From an uncultured beta proteobacterium (GTDB lineage Bacteria > Pseudomonadota > Gammaproteobacteria > Burkholderiales > Burkholderiaceae_C), in assembly GCA_903876735.1 (NCBI GenBank), contig CAIRAW010000036.1, positions 23,630 through 87,629 of the forward strand: a stretch of DNA of 64,000 nucleotides, read 5' to 3'. Below the pieces are notes generated by a model. It saw only the letters and a list, made by a program, of their open reading frames with translations, had not been told where the DNA came from and did not search any database. Positions 15,866 through 25,282 of the stretch are shown in pieces; positions within the stretch are counted from its first letter, which is position 1; every line of letters begins with the position of its first letter. The position numbers and the translations under genes are program-made.

Positions 15866-18379
15866 TCAAGCGCGCCCAGGCCCGCTGTGCAAGGCCTCAA
15901 AACGGGCCTGAAGTGCATCAAAGTGGGATGCCAGAAACGCCAACCCGGGACTGTTCAACGATTCAACACCCAGTTGCTCAATCGCTGAGGCCATGCGCTG
16001 CGCCTGTTGACCCAGGGGCTCGGCGCCAGACCGGTGGGCGCTCTCGCCAAAGGACTGCAAAAGCCGCAAAACCTCGGCGCGTGCGCCCAGGTTCTCCGGG
16101 CGCGCCGTCCACTGCCTCAACGCACCACCCAGTTGCGCCAGCAAGGCCAGCACATCGGCTGCCGGCTCAGCGTCCAGAATTTCCTGTAGCGCGGCCAGCG
16201 CTGACTTGTCTGGCTGCTTGAGAAAACCGGCCGCAAATTGATGCAGCAAACGCCGGATCGTCTCGGCCGTCTCGACGAAGACTTTGGCCTGGGCCGCGCT
16301 GCCCGGCACCCGCGACTGCACGTGTCGCAAGGCCTGCTCCAGCATGTCAGCCATCTCCGACAGGACGACGAAACCAACCGTCCCGGACGCGCGGGACAAA
16401 GACTGTGCCAGTTCAATCGTGCTGTTAAAAACCGGCCGGTGCAATTCCAGGGCCCATTCGCTGAGTTCGGTGATCAGGCAGCGAGACCATTCATCCGCCT
16501 CGTTCAAATAGACGTTGTAGAGGGGCAGCGCAATGCGCAAAGTCCCTATCACCTTGGTCTGATCTTCCAGTGCCGGATCGACCCTGCGCGAGCGGGTCGC
16601 TGACACGGCGGTTGTCGCGCTGCCCATCAGGCACCTGAATTCGCCAAGTTCCTCGTCGTAAGAGAACAGCTTGCGCGCCAACTCCCGCTGATAAGCCAAT
16701 ACGCCGATCAGCAGGCCCAAGGCGTCCAGGCTATTGCCCAGCCTGAGAAAAACACCACTGCGCGCAGACTCGACCTCAACCTCGTCAAGCAGAAATTGCT
16801 CGACACTGGCGCGCATAGCCACCACCGCCAGCACCGCCTGCTCAAGCCCCAGCACAGAGAACATGCCGCGCATCTGCGCCAGTTGACTCGGGACCTCCTG
16901 CAGTGGCTGCTTGTCCGCCGGATCGCCAAAGAACCGCTGCATCGACGCTTGCACTTGCGCCTGCATCTTGCCGAGTTCATTGAGCACGCTGCCCCTGGCC
17001 TGTCGTTCGCCAAGCCCGAGGTAATACGCTTGCATCCAGTTCTCAAGCGGCTGTGACTGCCCGCCCCGATTGACCTGCTCGAGTCGCCGGGTCAGACAGG
17101 CGCCGTGCTCAAGCCTTTGCGCATCGACCGCGTCCAGATCTTCGTGAATCGCGTCAAGGTAGAGCAAGGCGCTCGCCACCTCCAGCGCCAGAGCAGGTGC
17201 AGGAGGCTCGCCGGACCGCTCGACCGCTTCAACGGCCCGCGTCAATGCCTGTAGCAGTTCAGCAGTTTGCGGCTGCAGTTTCAACACCGAATCACTCAGC
17301 AGTGCAAACTGATCGAGCGACAGCGCCAGGTCGCTGCCATCGCCACCACCGGCCAGTGCAGACCAGCTTTCACTTGCCGATGCGAGGCGCTTGCGGGATT
17401 GGCGCACGAGCGCCGGGTCGAAGCGCCCAAGCTGGGGCGTTTCATAGTCAAACGCGCCGGCCTGTCCCAAACCGTAGGCCAGGCGAACCGCATGCAGCAC
17501 CACCGCATCAGTCGGCGCGGGCGGGGCCGTTTGGGCACAAAAAAACAGCAGATCCAGCATCAGGCACTCGGCGATAAGCGTCTGACCACGCGCCAGCATC
17601 CGGTCTTGCAGAAGAATTCGGGATACCGCCCGCTTGCCGTATACATCCTGTGCACCAAGCCCCAGGGCCTGTGCTTCGAAGAAAGCGGCACTGATCTGCC
17701 AGAAAACCCGTGCTTGCAACTCGCTTTGCGCAGCCGCAAAGCCCAGGCTGATCTCACGCAGGTCTCTGGCAGCATTCAGATCGCCCGACTTGAGCAGACG
17801 CAGGGCCGATTGATCGAAGCGGGCCTGCACCACGCCATCGCGTGCCAGTGGTTCAAATGCAAGGTGCAGGTCAACATCGATCCAGCGCCACGCAAATGGC
17901 CACAGATCGGCCGGGTGCACCCGCTCAGCACCCAGCAGTTCCAGTAGTGTGCGGTATTGCGGAAACAAGGCCACAGACGACACAAGCCTGCCCTTGAGAA
18001 CACGCTCCAGGTAGTCGATCAGCGCAAATGCGGCGCGCTCAATGGCGGTGGTGGCGCCCTCGTTGCAGGACTGCGGCTCTTTCACAAAACCTTCGGCCAG
18101 CGCCTCCATCGCGTGCACAACCTGCGCCGCAGCCGCCATACCGGCACTCTCCAGGGTCTGTGCCGCCTGATTCAATTGCTGGCGCGCTGCGCGCAAGGGG
18201 CCCAGGTCCGGTCCTGCCGAGTCGGGTGGCGGCGCCGAGGCGGCATCGCGCGCAAACCAGCGCAAGGCATTGACCGTGCCCTCAAGTGACTGCCGCAGTT
18301 CCTCGAACGCCCTCGACAAACGCCCCCGATCTGGGAGCGCCACCCCATCGGCAGCGGTCAGGACAGCGTTTGCTTGCAT
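15866..18379 (-). CDS. FimL-like / N-terminal ChpA-like protein with degenerate Hpt domain
   Basis: The 837-aa protein resembles the N-terminal part of the large hybrid kinase ChpA/PilL of the Pil-Chp twitching system. It starts MQANAVLTAADGV, has helical repeats including ALFPQYRTLLELLGAERVHP, and a later block LPLYNVYLNEADEWSRCL. It ends after an Hpt-like bundle at about residues 750-830. ChpA proteins of this group, as I recall, carry LHTLKGSARLAG there; here the aligned text is LLQSFGESAHRSG, so the phospho-accepting histidine is Gln775. The kinase, CheW-like and receiver domains of full ChpA are absent. It lies 25 bp after the rubredoxin gene, where pilG-pilH-pilI-pilJ normally intervene. 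It could be a FimL-type regulator or an eroding remnant. Confidence 0.75.
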   Translation of the reverse strand: MQANAVLTAADGVALPDRGRLSRAFEELRQSLEGTVNALRWFARDAASAPPPDSAGPDLGPLRAARQQLNQAAQTLESAGMAAAAQVVHAMEALAEGFVKEPQSCNEGATTAIERAAFALIDYLERVLKGRLVSSVALFPQYRTLLELLGAERVHPADLWPFAWRWIDVDLHLAFEPLARDGVVQARFDQSALRLLKSGDLNAARDLREISLGFAAAQSELQARVFWQISAAFFEAQALGLGAQDVYGKRAVSRILLQDRMLARGQTLIAECLMLDLLFFCAQTAPPAPTDAVVLHAVRLAYGLGQAGAFDYETPQLGRFDPALVRQSRKRLASASESWSALAGGGDGSDLALSLDQFALLSDSVLKLQPQTAELLQALTRAVEAVERSGEPPAPALALEVASALLYLDAIHEDLDAVDAQRLEHGACLTRRLEQVNRGGQSQPLENWMQAYYLGLGERQARGSVLNELGKMQAQVQASMQRFFGDPADKQPLQEVPSQLAQMRGMFSVLGLEQAVLAVVAMRASVEQFLLDEVEVESARSGVFLRLGNSLDALGLLIGVLAYQRELARKLFSYDEELGEFRCLMGSATTAVSATRSRRVDPALEDQTKVIGTLRIALPLYNVYLNEADEWSRCLITELSEWALELHRPVFNSTIELAQSLSRASGTVGFVVLSEMADMLEQALRHVQSRVPGSAAQAKVFVETAETIRRLLHQFAAGFLKQPDKSALAALQEILDAEPAADVLALLAQLGGALRQWTARPENLGARAEVLRLLQSFGESAHRSGAEPLGQQAQRMASAIEQLGVESLNSPGLAFLASHFDALQARFEALHSGPGRA

Positions 18380-18404
18380 GAATTTATGGTGCCGTCAGCG
18401 GCGC

Positions 18405-18578
18405 CTAGAGCTGCACCATCTCAAAGTCTTCCTTGCGCCCACCGCACTCCGGACAGGTCCAATTGACAGGTACGGCGCTCCAGGGCGTACCTGGCGCGAC
18501 GCCATGTTCGGGATCGCCCGCCGCTTCATCGTAGATCCAGCCACAAATCAAACACATCCAGGTTTTGGTCTCGCTCAC
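18405..18578 (-). CDS. Rubredoxin
   Basis: This is a 57-aa one-iron electron carrier too short for routine ORF listing. The minus strand reads VSETKTWMCLICGWIYDEAA and ends with KEDFEMVQL. It has the two CxxC iron knuckles: CLIC, 9 residues in, and CPEC in NWTCPECGGRKEDF, plus the conserved GDPEHGVAPGTPW segment. The start is GTG at 18578; an in-frame TAA lies two codons upstream, so no longer form is possible. In related genomes this gene opens the pil-chp cluster beside hemL; here it is followed directly by the ChpA-like gene. Confidence 0.9.
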   Translation of the reverse strand: MSETKTWMCLICGWIYDEAAGDPEHGVAPGTPWSAVPVNWTCPECGGRKEDFEMVQL

Positions 18579-18765
18579 AGCTTAAAAGGCCTTCTAATAG
18601 AATGCAATCATTGAATAAGGACGTCGTTGCGACTCCTGCGCAACATGGCCATAGCCCTCGACATTCTGCCTCAAGAAAAATAAAAGCCAGCGCCTGCTCC
18701 CGATACCGGGGTCAGCGCAAGCCACTTTAAGACCCAATCCCATCACATCCCTGGAACTGCATCCC

Positions 18766-20070
18766 ATGACAAACACCCCTGATCGCAACCTGGCCCTGTT
18801 CGAACGCGCCAAAAAAGTCATCCCCGGCGGCGTTAATTCACCGGTGCGAGCCTTCAAGGCAGTTGGTGGCACACCCCGCTTTGTGCAACGTGCGCAGGGC
18901 GCCTACTTCTGGGACGCCAACGGACAGCGCTACATCGACTACATCGGCTCCTGGGGCCCGATGATTCTGGGCCACGGCCATCCAGCGGTGGTCAAAGCGG
19001 TGCAGGACGCCGTGCTCGAAGGCTTTTCCTTTGGCGCGCCAACCGAGCGCGAAGTCGAACTGGTCGAAGAGATCCTGCGCCTGGTTCCTTCCATGGACAT
19101 GGTGCGCCTGGTCAGTTCCGGCACCGAAGCCGCCATGAGCGCAATCCGGTTGGCGCGCGGCGCCACCGGGCGCAGCAAACTGATCAAGTTTGAAGGCTGC
19201 TACCACGGCCATGCCGACGCGCTGCTGGTCAAGGCCGGCTCGGGGCTGGCCACTTTCGGCAATGCCACCAGTGCCGGCGTCCCACCCGAGGTGGTGCAGC
19301 ACACCATCGTGCTCGAGTACAACAACATTGAACAACTTGAGCAAGCATTCAAACTGCATGGCCAGGAACTGGCCTGCCTGATGATCGAACCGATCGCCGG
19401 CAACATGAATTTTGTGCGTGCATCCGTGCCCTTCGTGAAACGTTGCCGCGAACTCTGCACCCAATACGGCGCCCTGCTGGTGTTCGACGAGGTCATGAAC
19501 GGCTTTCGGGTCGCGCTGGGCAGCGCACAAAGTGTTTATGCGCGCGTGCTGCCGGGCTTTGAGCCCGACATGACGGTGATGGGCAAGGTCATCGGTGGCG
19601 GTATGCCGCTGGCCGCCTTTGGCGCCAAGCGCGCGGTGATGGAACACCTGGCCCCGCTGGGCGCGGTCTACCAGGCGGGCACGCTCTCGGGCAACCCCGT
19701 GGCCACCGCCTGCGGCCTGGCCACGCTGCACGAAATCAGCAAGCCCGGCTTTTTTGAAGACCTGTCCCGCAAGACGCGTTCACTGGTGGACGGCCTCAAG
19801 GGCGCTGCGGCGACCGCGGGCGTGCCATTTTGCGCCGACAGCGAAGGCGGCATGTTCGGCTTCTTCCTGCTGTCCGAGTTGCCACAGAACTACCCGCAGG
19901 TCATGAAGACCGACGGCAAGCGCTTCAACCACTTGTTCCACGGCCTGCTCGATCGCGGCGTCTACATCGCCCCGGCGCTATACGAAGCGGGTTTTGTCAG
20001 CGCTGCCCACAGCGACGCGGACATTGCCGCCACGGTGGCCGTGGCGCACGAGGTCTTCAAGACCCTGTAA
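18766..20070 (+). CDS. hemL: Glutamate-1-semialdehyde 2,1-aminomutase
   Basis: HemL converts glutamate-1-semialdehyde to 5-aminolevulinate, the C5 route into tetrapyrroles. The 434-aa protein is a class III PLP aminotransferase. Visible are [37 protein letters not shown], the [10 protein letters not shown] cofactor aspartate region and the PLP lysine in [15 protein letters not shown]. It is divergent from the rubredoxin gene with about 190 bp between them. A short CCTTCGG-capped hairpin lies in the 70 bp after the stop but lacks a T run. Confidence 0.97.
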   Translation: MTNTPDRNLALFERAKKVIPGGVNSPVRAFKAVGGTPRFVQRAQGAYFWDANGQRYIDYIGSWGPMILGHGHPAVVKAVQDAVLEGFSFGAPTEREVELVEEILRLVPSMDMVRLVSSGTEAAMSAIRLARGATGRSKLIKFEGCYHGHADALLVKAGSGLATFGNATSAGVPPEVVQHTIVLEYNNIEQLEQAFKLHGQELACLMIEPIAGNMNFVRASVPFVKRCRELCTQYGALLVFDEVMNGFRVALGSAQSVYARVLPGFEPDMTVMGKVIGGGMPLAAFGAKRAVMEHLAPLGAVYQAGTLSGNPVATACGLATLHEISKPGFFEDLSRKTRSLVDGLKGAAATAGVPFCADSEGGMFGFFLLSELPQNYPQVMKTDGKRFNHLFHGLLDRGVYIAPALYEAGFVSAAHSDADIAATVAVAHEVFKTL

Positions 20071-20142
20071 ACAGTTGCGCAGGATTCGGCCTTAGCAGGG
20101 GTTCAAGCGCGGCGATAGCCTTCGGGCTAGCCAGGCCGTGGC

Positions 20143-21741
20143 TCAATCAGAATTGAGCGAGGGGAAAAAATCCCGGTCTGCAATCAGAATGTGCCGCGCC
20201 ACCACTTCGTGCACCAGGTACTGAAACAGTTCGCCGATGGTGACCGTACCAGCGCGAAAACGCACCAGCAGTGCCTCGGCCTCGACCAGCAAGGCGCGGT
20301 GCCGCTCGGCATGCTCAGCCGCGCCCGGGTAAGCGGCCCGTGTGATGATCGCTTCTTCAGTCTGGAAATGATGGGCAATGTCAGCCACAAATGCCTGCAC
20401 CAGTTTGTCCAACTCTGGTCCTGACGGGCCACCAAAGAGTGCATTGAGGAGTTTGTTGGCGTCGCTGAAAAGTGTCTGGTGCTGCGCGTCTATGACCGCA
20501 TTGCCGCTTTCGTAGGCTCGACGCCAGGTCAACTGCACCAGTTTCGCGGCCGCGCGCGGCGCAACTTCGCCTCCCGCCAACGCCGCCAGCGCCACCTGGA
20601 CCTGGTTACGCCCCCCGTGTTTGGCACGGTAGAGTGCTTCATCTGCCGCGCGCAACAAGCTCTCGGCATCCCGGTACAGATCGTCGCGCGAGACGGCAAC
20701 GCCAACACTGACGGTCACCATGCTGCCGGGCGAATGCGGGTGCACCAGGTCGAGCGCCCGGACCGAGGCACACAGGCTCTCAGCCAGGTACTTGGCGTCT
20801 GACTCATCGGTATCGGGCAGTATCAAAAGAAACTCTTCGCCGCCATAGCGCGCCGCCAGATCACCGGCCCGCGCTGCACGCCCTGCGATGACCTGCGCCA
20901 CCTGCCTCAGACATTCATCACCGGCCTGATGGCCATACTGGTCGTTGTAATGCTTGAAATGGTCAATATCGATCATGAGCAGTGCCAAGGCTTGACCGGA
21001 CCGCCTGCCCCTGACCCACTCACTGCTGAGCACCTCGTTCATGCGACGCCGATTGGCCAGGCCGGTCAATTCATCACAGATCGCCAGTTGCCGATTGAGG
21101 TTGTCGGCGCGGTCCTTGGACATCAGAACAAAGCCAATCGACAGCAGCACCATGGTCGCCAGTACAACCAGCGCGCTGATGATTTGAATCAGACTCGTCG
21201 GTGACGGCGAAACCATGGCTGTGGGGTCGCCCCCAATGGCAACGGCACTGCGCAGCAGCGATAGCGACAAGGCCATCACCAGCCCGGTAAGCAGAAAGTA
21301 TTTGCCGCGCCCCGGCGAATCACGACCCATGCGCCAAATGATGGAAAAGACCAGAAAAATCTGGGCGATCACGATCAGGCTGTTGCTGATGACGCGCAGC
21401 GCCAGATGATCGACCAGAATAGCCAAGCTGAGAAAAACCAGCACAACCGGGGCCCAGATCCAGACCCGCGGTGCGGGTCGGCTGTAAAACGCATAAAGAC
21501 CTTCGGCGAAAGCAGCCCAGGCGCAGGCACGCAGAAACGCGGCGCCGAAGATGGCCACGGTTTGACCCAAGGTATCGAACTGGCTGAGGACAAGATAGGA
21601 CATCGCATTCGTTGCAAGTCCCAGCGCCCAATACAGTGTGCCGTCGCGCTGCTGTCGGTTTGCGATGGCGCCCACCGAGACCGACACCACCATTCCCACC
21701 ACAACAAGCACCATGAGCAGGGTCTGGATGTGCACGGACAT
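20143..21741 (-). CDS. Diguanylate cyclase with N-terminal membrane domain and C-terminal hemerythrin domain
   Basis: The 532-aa protein has about six or seven membrane segments in residues 1-205, a GGDEF domain (about 215-375) and a bacteriohemerythrin domain (about 395-525). The cyclase motif is GGEEF, a functional variant. An inhibitory-site pattern RAGD lies five residues before it, so product feedback is likely. The hemerythrin part has the di-iron ligands: histidine in DAQHQTLF, HHFQTEEAI with its glutamate, HAERHRALL and HEVVARHILIADRDF. This suggests that cyclic-di-GMP synthesis responds to oxygen or another diatomic ligand. The gene lies 59 bp after purH on the same strand. Confidence 0.93.
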   Translation of the reverse strand: MSVHIQTLLMVLVVVGMVVSVSVGAIANRQQRDGTLYWALGLATNAMSYLVLSQFDTLGQTVAIFGAAFLRACAWAAFAEGLYAFYSRPAPRVWIWAPVVLVFLSLAILVDHLALRVISNSLIVIAQIFLVFSIIWRMGRDSPGRGKYFLLTGLVMALSLSLLRSAVAIGGDPTAMVSPSPTSLIQIISALVVLATMVLLSIGFVLMSKDRADNLNRQLAICDELTGLANRRRMNEVLSSEWVRGRRSGQALALLMIDIDHFKHYNDQYGHQAGDECLRQVAQVIAGRAARAGDLAARYGGEEFLLILPDTDESDAKYLAESLCASVRALDLVHPHSPGSMVTVSVGVAVSRDDLYRDAESLLRAADEALYRAKHGGRNQVQVALAALAGGEVAPRAAAKLVQLTWRRAYESGNAVIDAQHQTLFSDANKLLNALFGGPSGPELDKLVQAFVADIAHHFQTEEAIITRAAYPGAAEHAERHRALLVEAEALLVRFRAGTVTIGELFQYLVHEVVARHILIADRDFFPSLNSD

Positions 21742-21800
21742 GGCTAAGACACCGTCATCTCATGCTTGCAGGCGCAAAACCTTCACCCAGCCCCACAGCC

Positions 21801-23390
21801 TCAATGGCGGAAATGCCGCACACCCGAAAACACCATGGCCACTCCGCGCTCGTCGGCAGCGGCGATCACTTCAGCGTCGCGCATCGAGCCGCCCGGCTGG
21901 ATAACGCAGGTCGCGCCGGCATCGACCACCACGTCCAGTCCGTCGCGGAACGGAAAGAAGGCGTCGCTCGCCACCACGGTACCGAGCAGCGACAAACCCG
22001 CGTGCTCGGCCTTGATACTGGCAATGCGGGCTGAATCGAGCCGACTCATCTGACCAGCGCCAACGCCCATCGTCATGCCGTCCTTGCAGAACACAATGGC
22101 GTTGCTCTTGACGTACTTGGCCACCTTCCAGGCGAACAGCAGATCCTGCAATTGCTCGGGGCTGGGTTGTTTCTTTGTGACCACCTTGAGGTCGGCCAAT
22201 GCCAGTTCGTGGTTGTCTGCACTTTGCATCAGCAGACCCGAACTGACACGCTTGATCTCCATCGCGTTGCGCCCCAGACTGCCGTCAGCCGGCAGACTGA
22301 TCTTGAGGATGCGCACATTGACCTTGCTCTTGAAGACCTCGAGCGCGGCGGGCGTGTAATCGACCGCCATCAACACTTCCACAAACTGTTTGGAGACCTG
22401 CTGCGCAGCGCGCTCGTCGAGTGTGCCGTTGAAAGCGATGATGCCACCAAAGGCCGAGGTCGGATCGGTCTGGAAGGCCTTGCTGTAAGCCTCCAGCGCG
22501 TCTGCGCCAACCGCCACACCGCAGGGGTTGGCGTGCTTGACGATGACGCAAGCCGTGGTGCTGCTGCCGCCGGCGCCAAAGCTCTTGACGCATTCCCAGG
22601 CCGCGTCGGCGTCGGCAATGTTGTTGTAGGACAGTTCCTTGCCCTGCAACTGCTGCGCCGTAACCAGCGAACCCGCTGCCGGGTGGATGTCGCGATAAAA
22701 AGCGGCCTGCTGGTGCGGGTTCTCGCCATAACGCAAATCCTGCAACTTGATGAACTGGCTGTTCGCCTGGGCCGGGAACAGTTGGCGCGTCGGGATGCTG
22801 GTGCCGGCTTCGAAGTCGACCGATGAGAGGTAGTCGCTGATGGCGCCGTCGTACTGGCTGATGCGGTTGAAGGCGGCCACAGACAAAGCGAACTTGGTCC
22901 TGTCGGTGAGCTTGCCGTCGGCCTTGAGTTCGGCCAGCACCTGCGCGTACTGCGAGGCGTCGGTCAGCACGCCGACGTCTTTCCAGTTCTTGGCTGCGCT
23001 TCGGACCATCGCCGGGCCGCCGATGTCGATGTTCTCGATCGCGTCTTCCAGCGTGCAGCCGGGCTTGGCCACGGTGGCCTCGAACGGATACAGATTGACC
23101 ACCAACAGGTCGATGGTGTCGATACCGTGCGCTTTCAGGGCCGCCATGTGCTCAGGCAGGTCGCGCCGCGCCAGCAGACCGCCATGTACTTTTGGGTGCA
23201 GGGTCTTGACGCGGCCATCGAGCATTTCCGGAAAACCCGTCAATGCCGCGACCTCGGTCACCGGCAAGCCGTTGTCGCTCAGCAATTTGGCCGTGCCTCC
23301 GGTCGAAATCAGCTTGATGCCGATCGCATGCAGTGCGCGCGCAAAGTCTAGGATGCCGGTTTTGTCGGAGACGGAAAGAAGTGCGTTCAT
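21801..23390 (-). CDS. purH: Bifunctional AICAR formyltransferase/IMP cyclohydrolase
   Basis: PurH carries out the last two steps of IMP synthesis. The protein is 529 aa from the ATG at 23390 ([20 protein letters not shown]); the open frame extends upstream without conservation. The N-terminal MGS-like IMP cyclohydrolase domain has [16 protein letters not shown] and [16 protein letters not shown]. The C-terminal transformylase has the catalytic [11 protein letters not shown] and ends with [20 protein letters not shown]. It follows fis by 47 bp, the usual dusB-fis-purH order. Confidence 0.97.
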   Translation of the reverse strand: MNALLSVSDKTGILDFARALHAIGIKLISTGGTAKLLSDNGLPVTEVAALTGFPEMLDGRVKTLHPKVHGGLLARRDLPEHMAALKAHGIDTIDLLVVNLYPFEATVAKPGCTLEDAIENIDIGGPAMVRSAAKNWKDVGVLTDASQYAQVLAELKADGKLTDRTKFALSVAAFNRISQYDGAISDYLSSVDFEAGTSIPTRQLFPAQANSQFIKLQDLRYGENPHQQAAFYRDIHPAAGSLVTAQQLQGKELSYNNIADADAAWECVKSFGAGGSSTTACVIVKHANPCGVAVGADALEAYSKAFQTDPTSAFGGIIAFNGTLDERAAQQVSKQFVEVLMAVDYTPAALEVFKSKVNVRILKISLPADGSLGRNAMEIKRVSSGLLMQSADNHELALADLKVVTKKQPSPEQLQDLLFAWKVAKYVKSNAIVFCKDGMTMGVGAGQMSRLDSARIASIKAEHAGLSLLGTVVASDAFFPFRDGLDVVVDAGATCVIQPGGSMRDAEVIAAADERGVAMVFSGVRHFRH

Positions 23391-23437
23391 GAATTTTGAA
23401 AATGTGAAAGTCCTGCCAGCAAGGACGGCAGGTCTGG

Positions 23438-23674
23438 CTATTTGACGAGTTTGTGTTCGAGCAGTTTCTTGCGCAAGGTGTTGCGGTTCAGGCCCAGCCA
23501 TTGCGCGGCTTTGGACTGGTTGTTGTCGGCGTGGCGCATGACCACCTCGAGCAGGGGTTTTTCAACCACGGTGACCATCATGTTGTACATGCCATCAGGT
23601 TCGGTGCCACGCAAATCCCGCAGGTAGCCCTCCAGACTGGTTTGCACGCATTCCTGAATCTGTTTCTTGCTCAT
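23438..23674 (-). CDS. fis: Fis-family DNA-binding protein
   Basis: This is a 78-aa nucleoid-associated protein. The C-terminal helix-turn-helix is intact ([20 protein letters not shown]) and is preceded by the dimer helices ([13 protein letters not shown]). Its start overlaps the dusB stop by four bases, the classic dusB-fis operon of proteobacteria. Fis modulates supercoiling and growth-phase expression of stable RNA genes. Confidence 0.95.
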   Translation of the reverse strand: MSKKQIQECVQTSLEGYLRDLRGTEPDGMYNMMVTVVEKPLLEVVMRHADNNQSKAAQWLGLNRNTLRKKLLEHKLVK

Positions 23675-24723
23675 GCTGTCGCTTCCAAGTACTTTTCTTT
23701 TCCGCCTGGCAAATCATACGAGACGGCGTCTCCGATCCGGTCCATGCGCTGGTTCAGTTGATCGAAAAAGTCGGCCACTGCCGCTACCTGCTGCTCGCAG
23801 TTTTCGATCAGGTTCATGCGCTGGCGAAAGTCCGCGCCACCCGGCAGCGACGCCACGTACCAGCCAATGTGTTTGCGCGCACTTCGCACGCCGAGAAATT
23901 CACCGTACAGGCTGTAATGATCCTGCAGATGCGCCAGCGCCAGTTGCCTGACCTCGGCCACCAGCGGTGGCGCCAGTCTGGTGCCGCTGGCCATGAAGTG
24001 CGCGATTTCACGAAATATCCAGGGCCGCCCCTGAGCCGCGCGTCCGATCATGACGGCATCGGCGCCAGTCAAGGCCAGCACCTCGCGCGCCTTTTCGGGT
24101 GAATCGATGTCGCCGTTGGCCACCACCGGCACGCCAACCGCGGCCTTGACTGCGGCAATGGTGTCGTACTCGGCCTGCCCACGGTAGCCCTGCTCGCGTG
24201 TGCGCCCGTGCACCGTGATCATCTGCACGCCGGCACCCTCGGCAGAGCGCGCCAATGCCACTGCGTTCTTGTGCGCCTGGCACCAGCCGGTGCGCATCTT
24301 GAGCGTGACGGGCACAGCGCGGGGCGCGCAGGCCGCCACCACCGCTTCGATGATGCGCAAGGCCAACGCCTCGTCCTGCATGATGGCCGAGCCGGCCCAC
24401 TTGTTGCAAACCTTCTTGGCCGGGCAACCCATGTTGATGTCGATGATCTGGGCGCCCTGATCGATGTTGTAGGCCGCAGCCTGCGCCATCAACAGCGGCT
24501 CGGCGCCGGCGATCTGCACGGCAATCGGGCCCGGTTCACCAGTGTGGTCGGCCCTGCGCGCGGTCTTGGGCGTATGCCACAAATCAGGTCGGCTGCTGAC
24601 CATCTCGCTGACCGCGTAACCGGCGCCCAGGCTTCTGCAAAGCTGGCGAAAAGGCCGATCGGTCACACCCGCCATCGGAGCGACAAAAAAGCGGTTGGCC
24701 GGAATAAAAGGACCGATGTTCAT
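23671..24723 (-). CDS. dusB: tRNA-dihydrouridine synthase B
   Basis: DusB is an FMN enzyme that reduces a D-loop uridine of tRNA to dihydrouridine using NADPH. The 350-aa protein has the N-terminal FFVAPMAGVTDRPFRQLCRS, the catalytic cysteine in MGCPAKKVCNKWAGSAIM, VTLKMRTGW, ITVHGRTREQGY and the FMN-phosphate loop VVANGDIDSPEKA followed by GADAVMIGRAAQGRPW. It is the first gene of a dusB-fis-purH run and is divergent from yqaA. Confidence 0.96.
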   Translation of the reverse strand: MNIGPFIPANRFFVAPMAGVTDRPFRQLCRSLGAGYAVSEMVSSRPDLWHTPKTARRADHTGEPGPIAVQIAGAEPLLMAQAAAYNIDQGAQIIDINMGCPAKKVCNKWAGSAIMQDEALALRIIEAVVAACAPRAVPVTLKMRTGWCQAHKNAVALARSAEGAGVQMITVHGRTREQGYRGQAEYDTIAAVKAAVGVPVVANGDIDSPEKAREVLALTGADAVMIGRAAQGRPWIFREIAHFMASGTRLAPPLVAEVRQLALAHLQDHYSLYGEFLGVRSARKHIGWYVASLPGGADFRQRMNLIENCEQQVAAVADFFDQLNQRMDRIGDAVSYDLPGGKEKYLEATA

Positions 24724-24812
24724 GGGAGCGACCGATTCTAACTGCCTGATTATTCAGCACCGCAAAACGGACCGACCGCGCTTGTGCCGCTCTGCCTATA
24801 CTGGATGCACCC

Positions 24813-25277
24813 ATGGAAGCCTGGCTCGAACACCTCCTCATCCTGCTGGCACTGCCGGAGTTCGGATTGAGCACGGTATTTGTTGTGTCGTTTATTTCCG
24901 CCACACTTCTTCCGCTGGGCTCGGAACCCGTGGTGTTTGGACTGGTCAAACTCAATCCAGAACTTTTCTGGCCGGCGATAGCGGTTGCCACCGTCGGTAA
25001 CACACTGGGCGGCGCGCTGACCTGGGCCATGGGTTATGGATCGCACCAGGTGGTGGACCGCTACCAGCACTCCAAGCACCATCTGCGGGCACTTGACTGG
25101 CTGCAACGGCTAGGCCCCAAGGCCTGCCTGCTGTCCTGGCTGCCCGTGGTCGGCGATCCGCTGTGCGCAGTCGCCGGTTGGCTCAAGTTGCCGTTCTGGC
25201 CCAGCGTGGCCTACATGGCCATCGGCAAGTTCGGCCGTTACCTGGTGATGACCTCAGCGCTGGTGGGAATTTTTTAG
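24813..25277 (+). CDS. YqaA-family membrane protein (VTT/SNARE-associated type)
   Basis: This is a 154-aa inner-membrane protein with about four hydrophobic segments. It shows the YqaA pattern SFISATLLPLGSEPVVFGLV, a glycine-rich NTLGGALTWAMGYG and the conserved WLPVVGDPLCAVAGWL. The family is related to DedA-type transporters, but its own role is unknown. It converges on ychF with only five bases between the stops, so no separate terminator fits between them. Confidence 0.87.
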   Translation: MEAWLEHLLILLALPEFGLSTVFVVSFISATLLPLGSEPVVFGLVKLNPELFWPAIAVATVGNTLGGALTWAMGYGSHQVVDRYQHSKHHLRALDWLQRLGPKACLLSWLPVVGDPLCAVAGWLKLPFWPSVAYMAIGKFGRYLVMTSALVGIF

Positions 25278-25282
25278 CCAGA

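Noticed and set aside
15866..18379. Calling the ChpA-like gene a histidine kinase
   Set aside because: No CheA-type dimerisation, ATPase or receiver domain is present and the Hpt histidine is missing.
20116..20129. TAGCC-TTCG-GGCTA hairpin after hemL as a terminator
   Set aside because: The stem is only five bases and lacks a T run.
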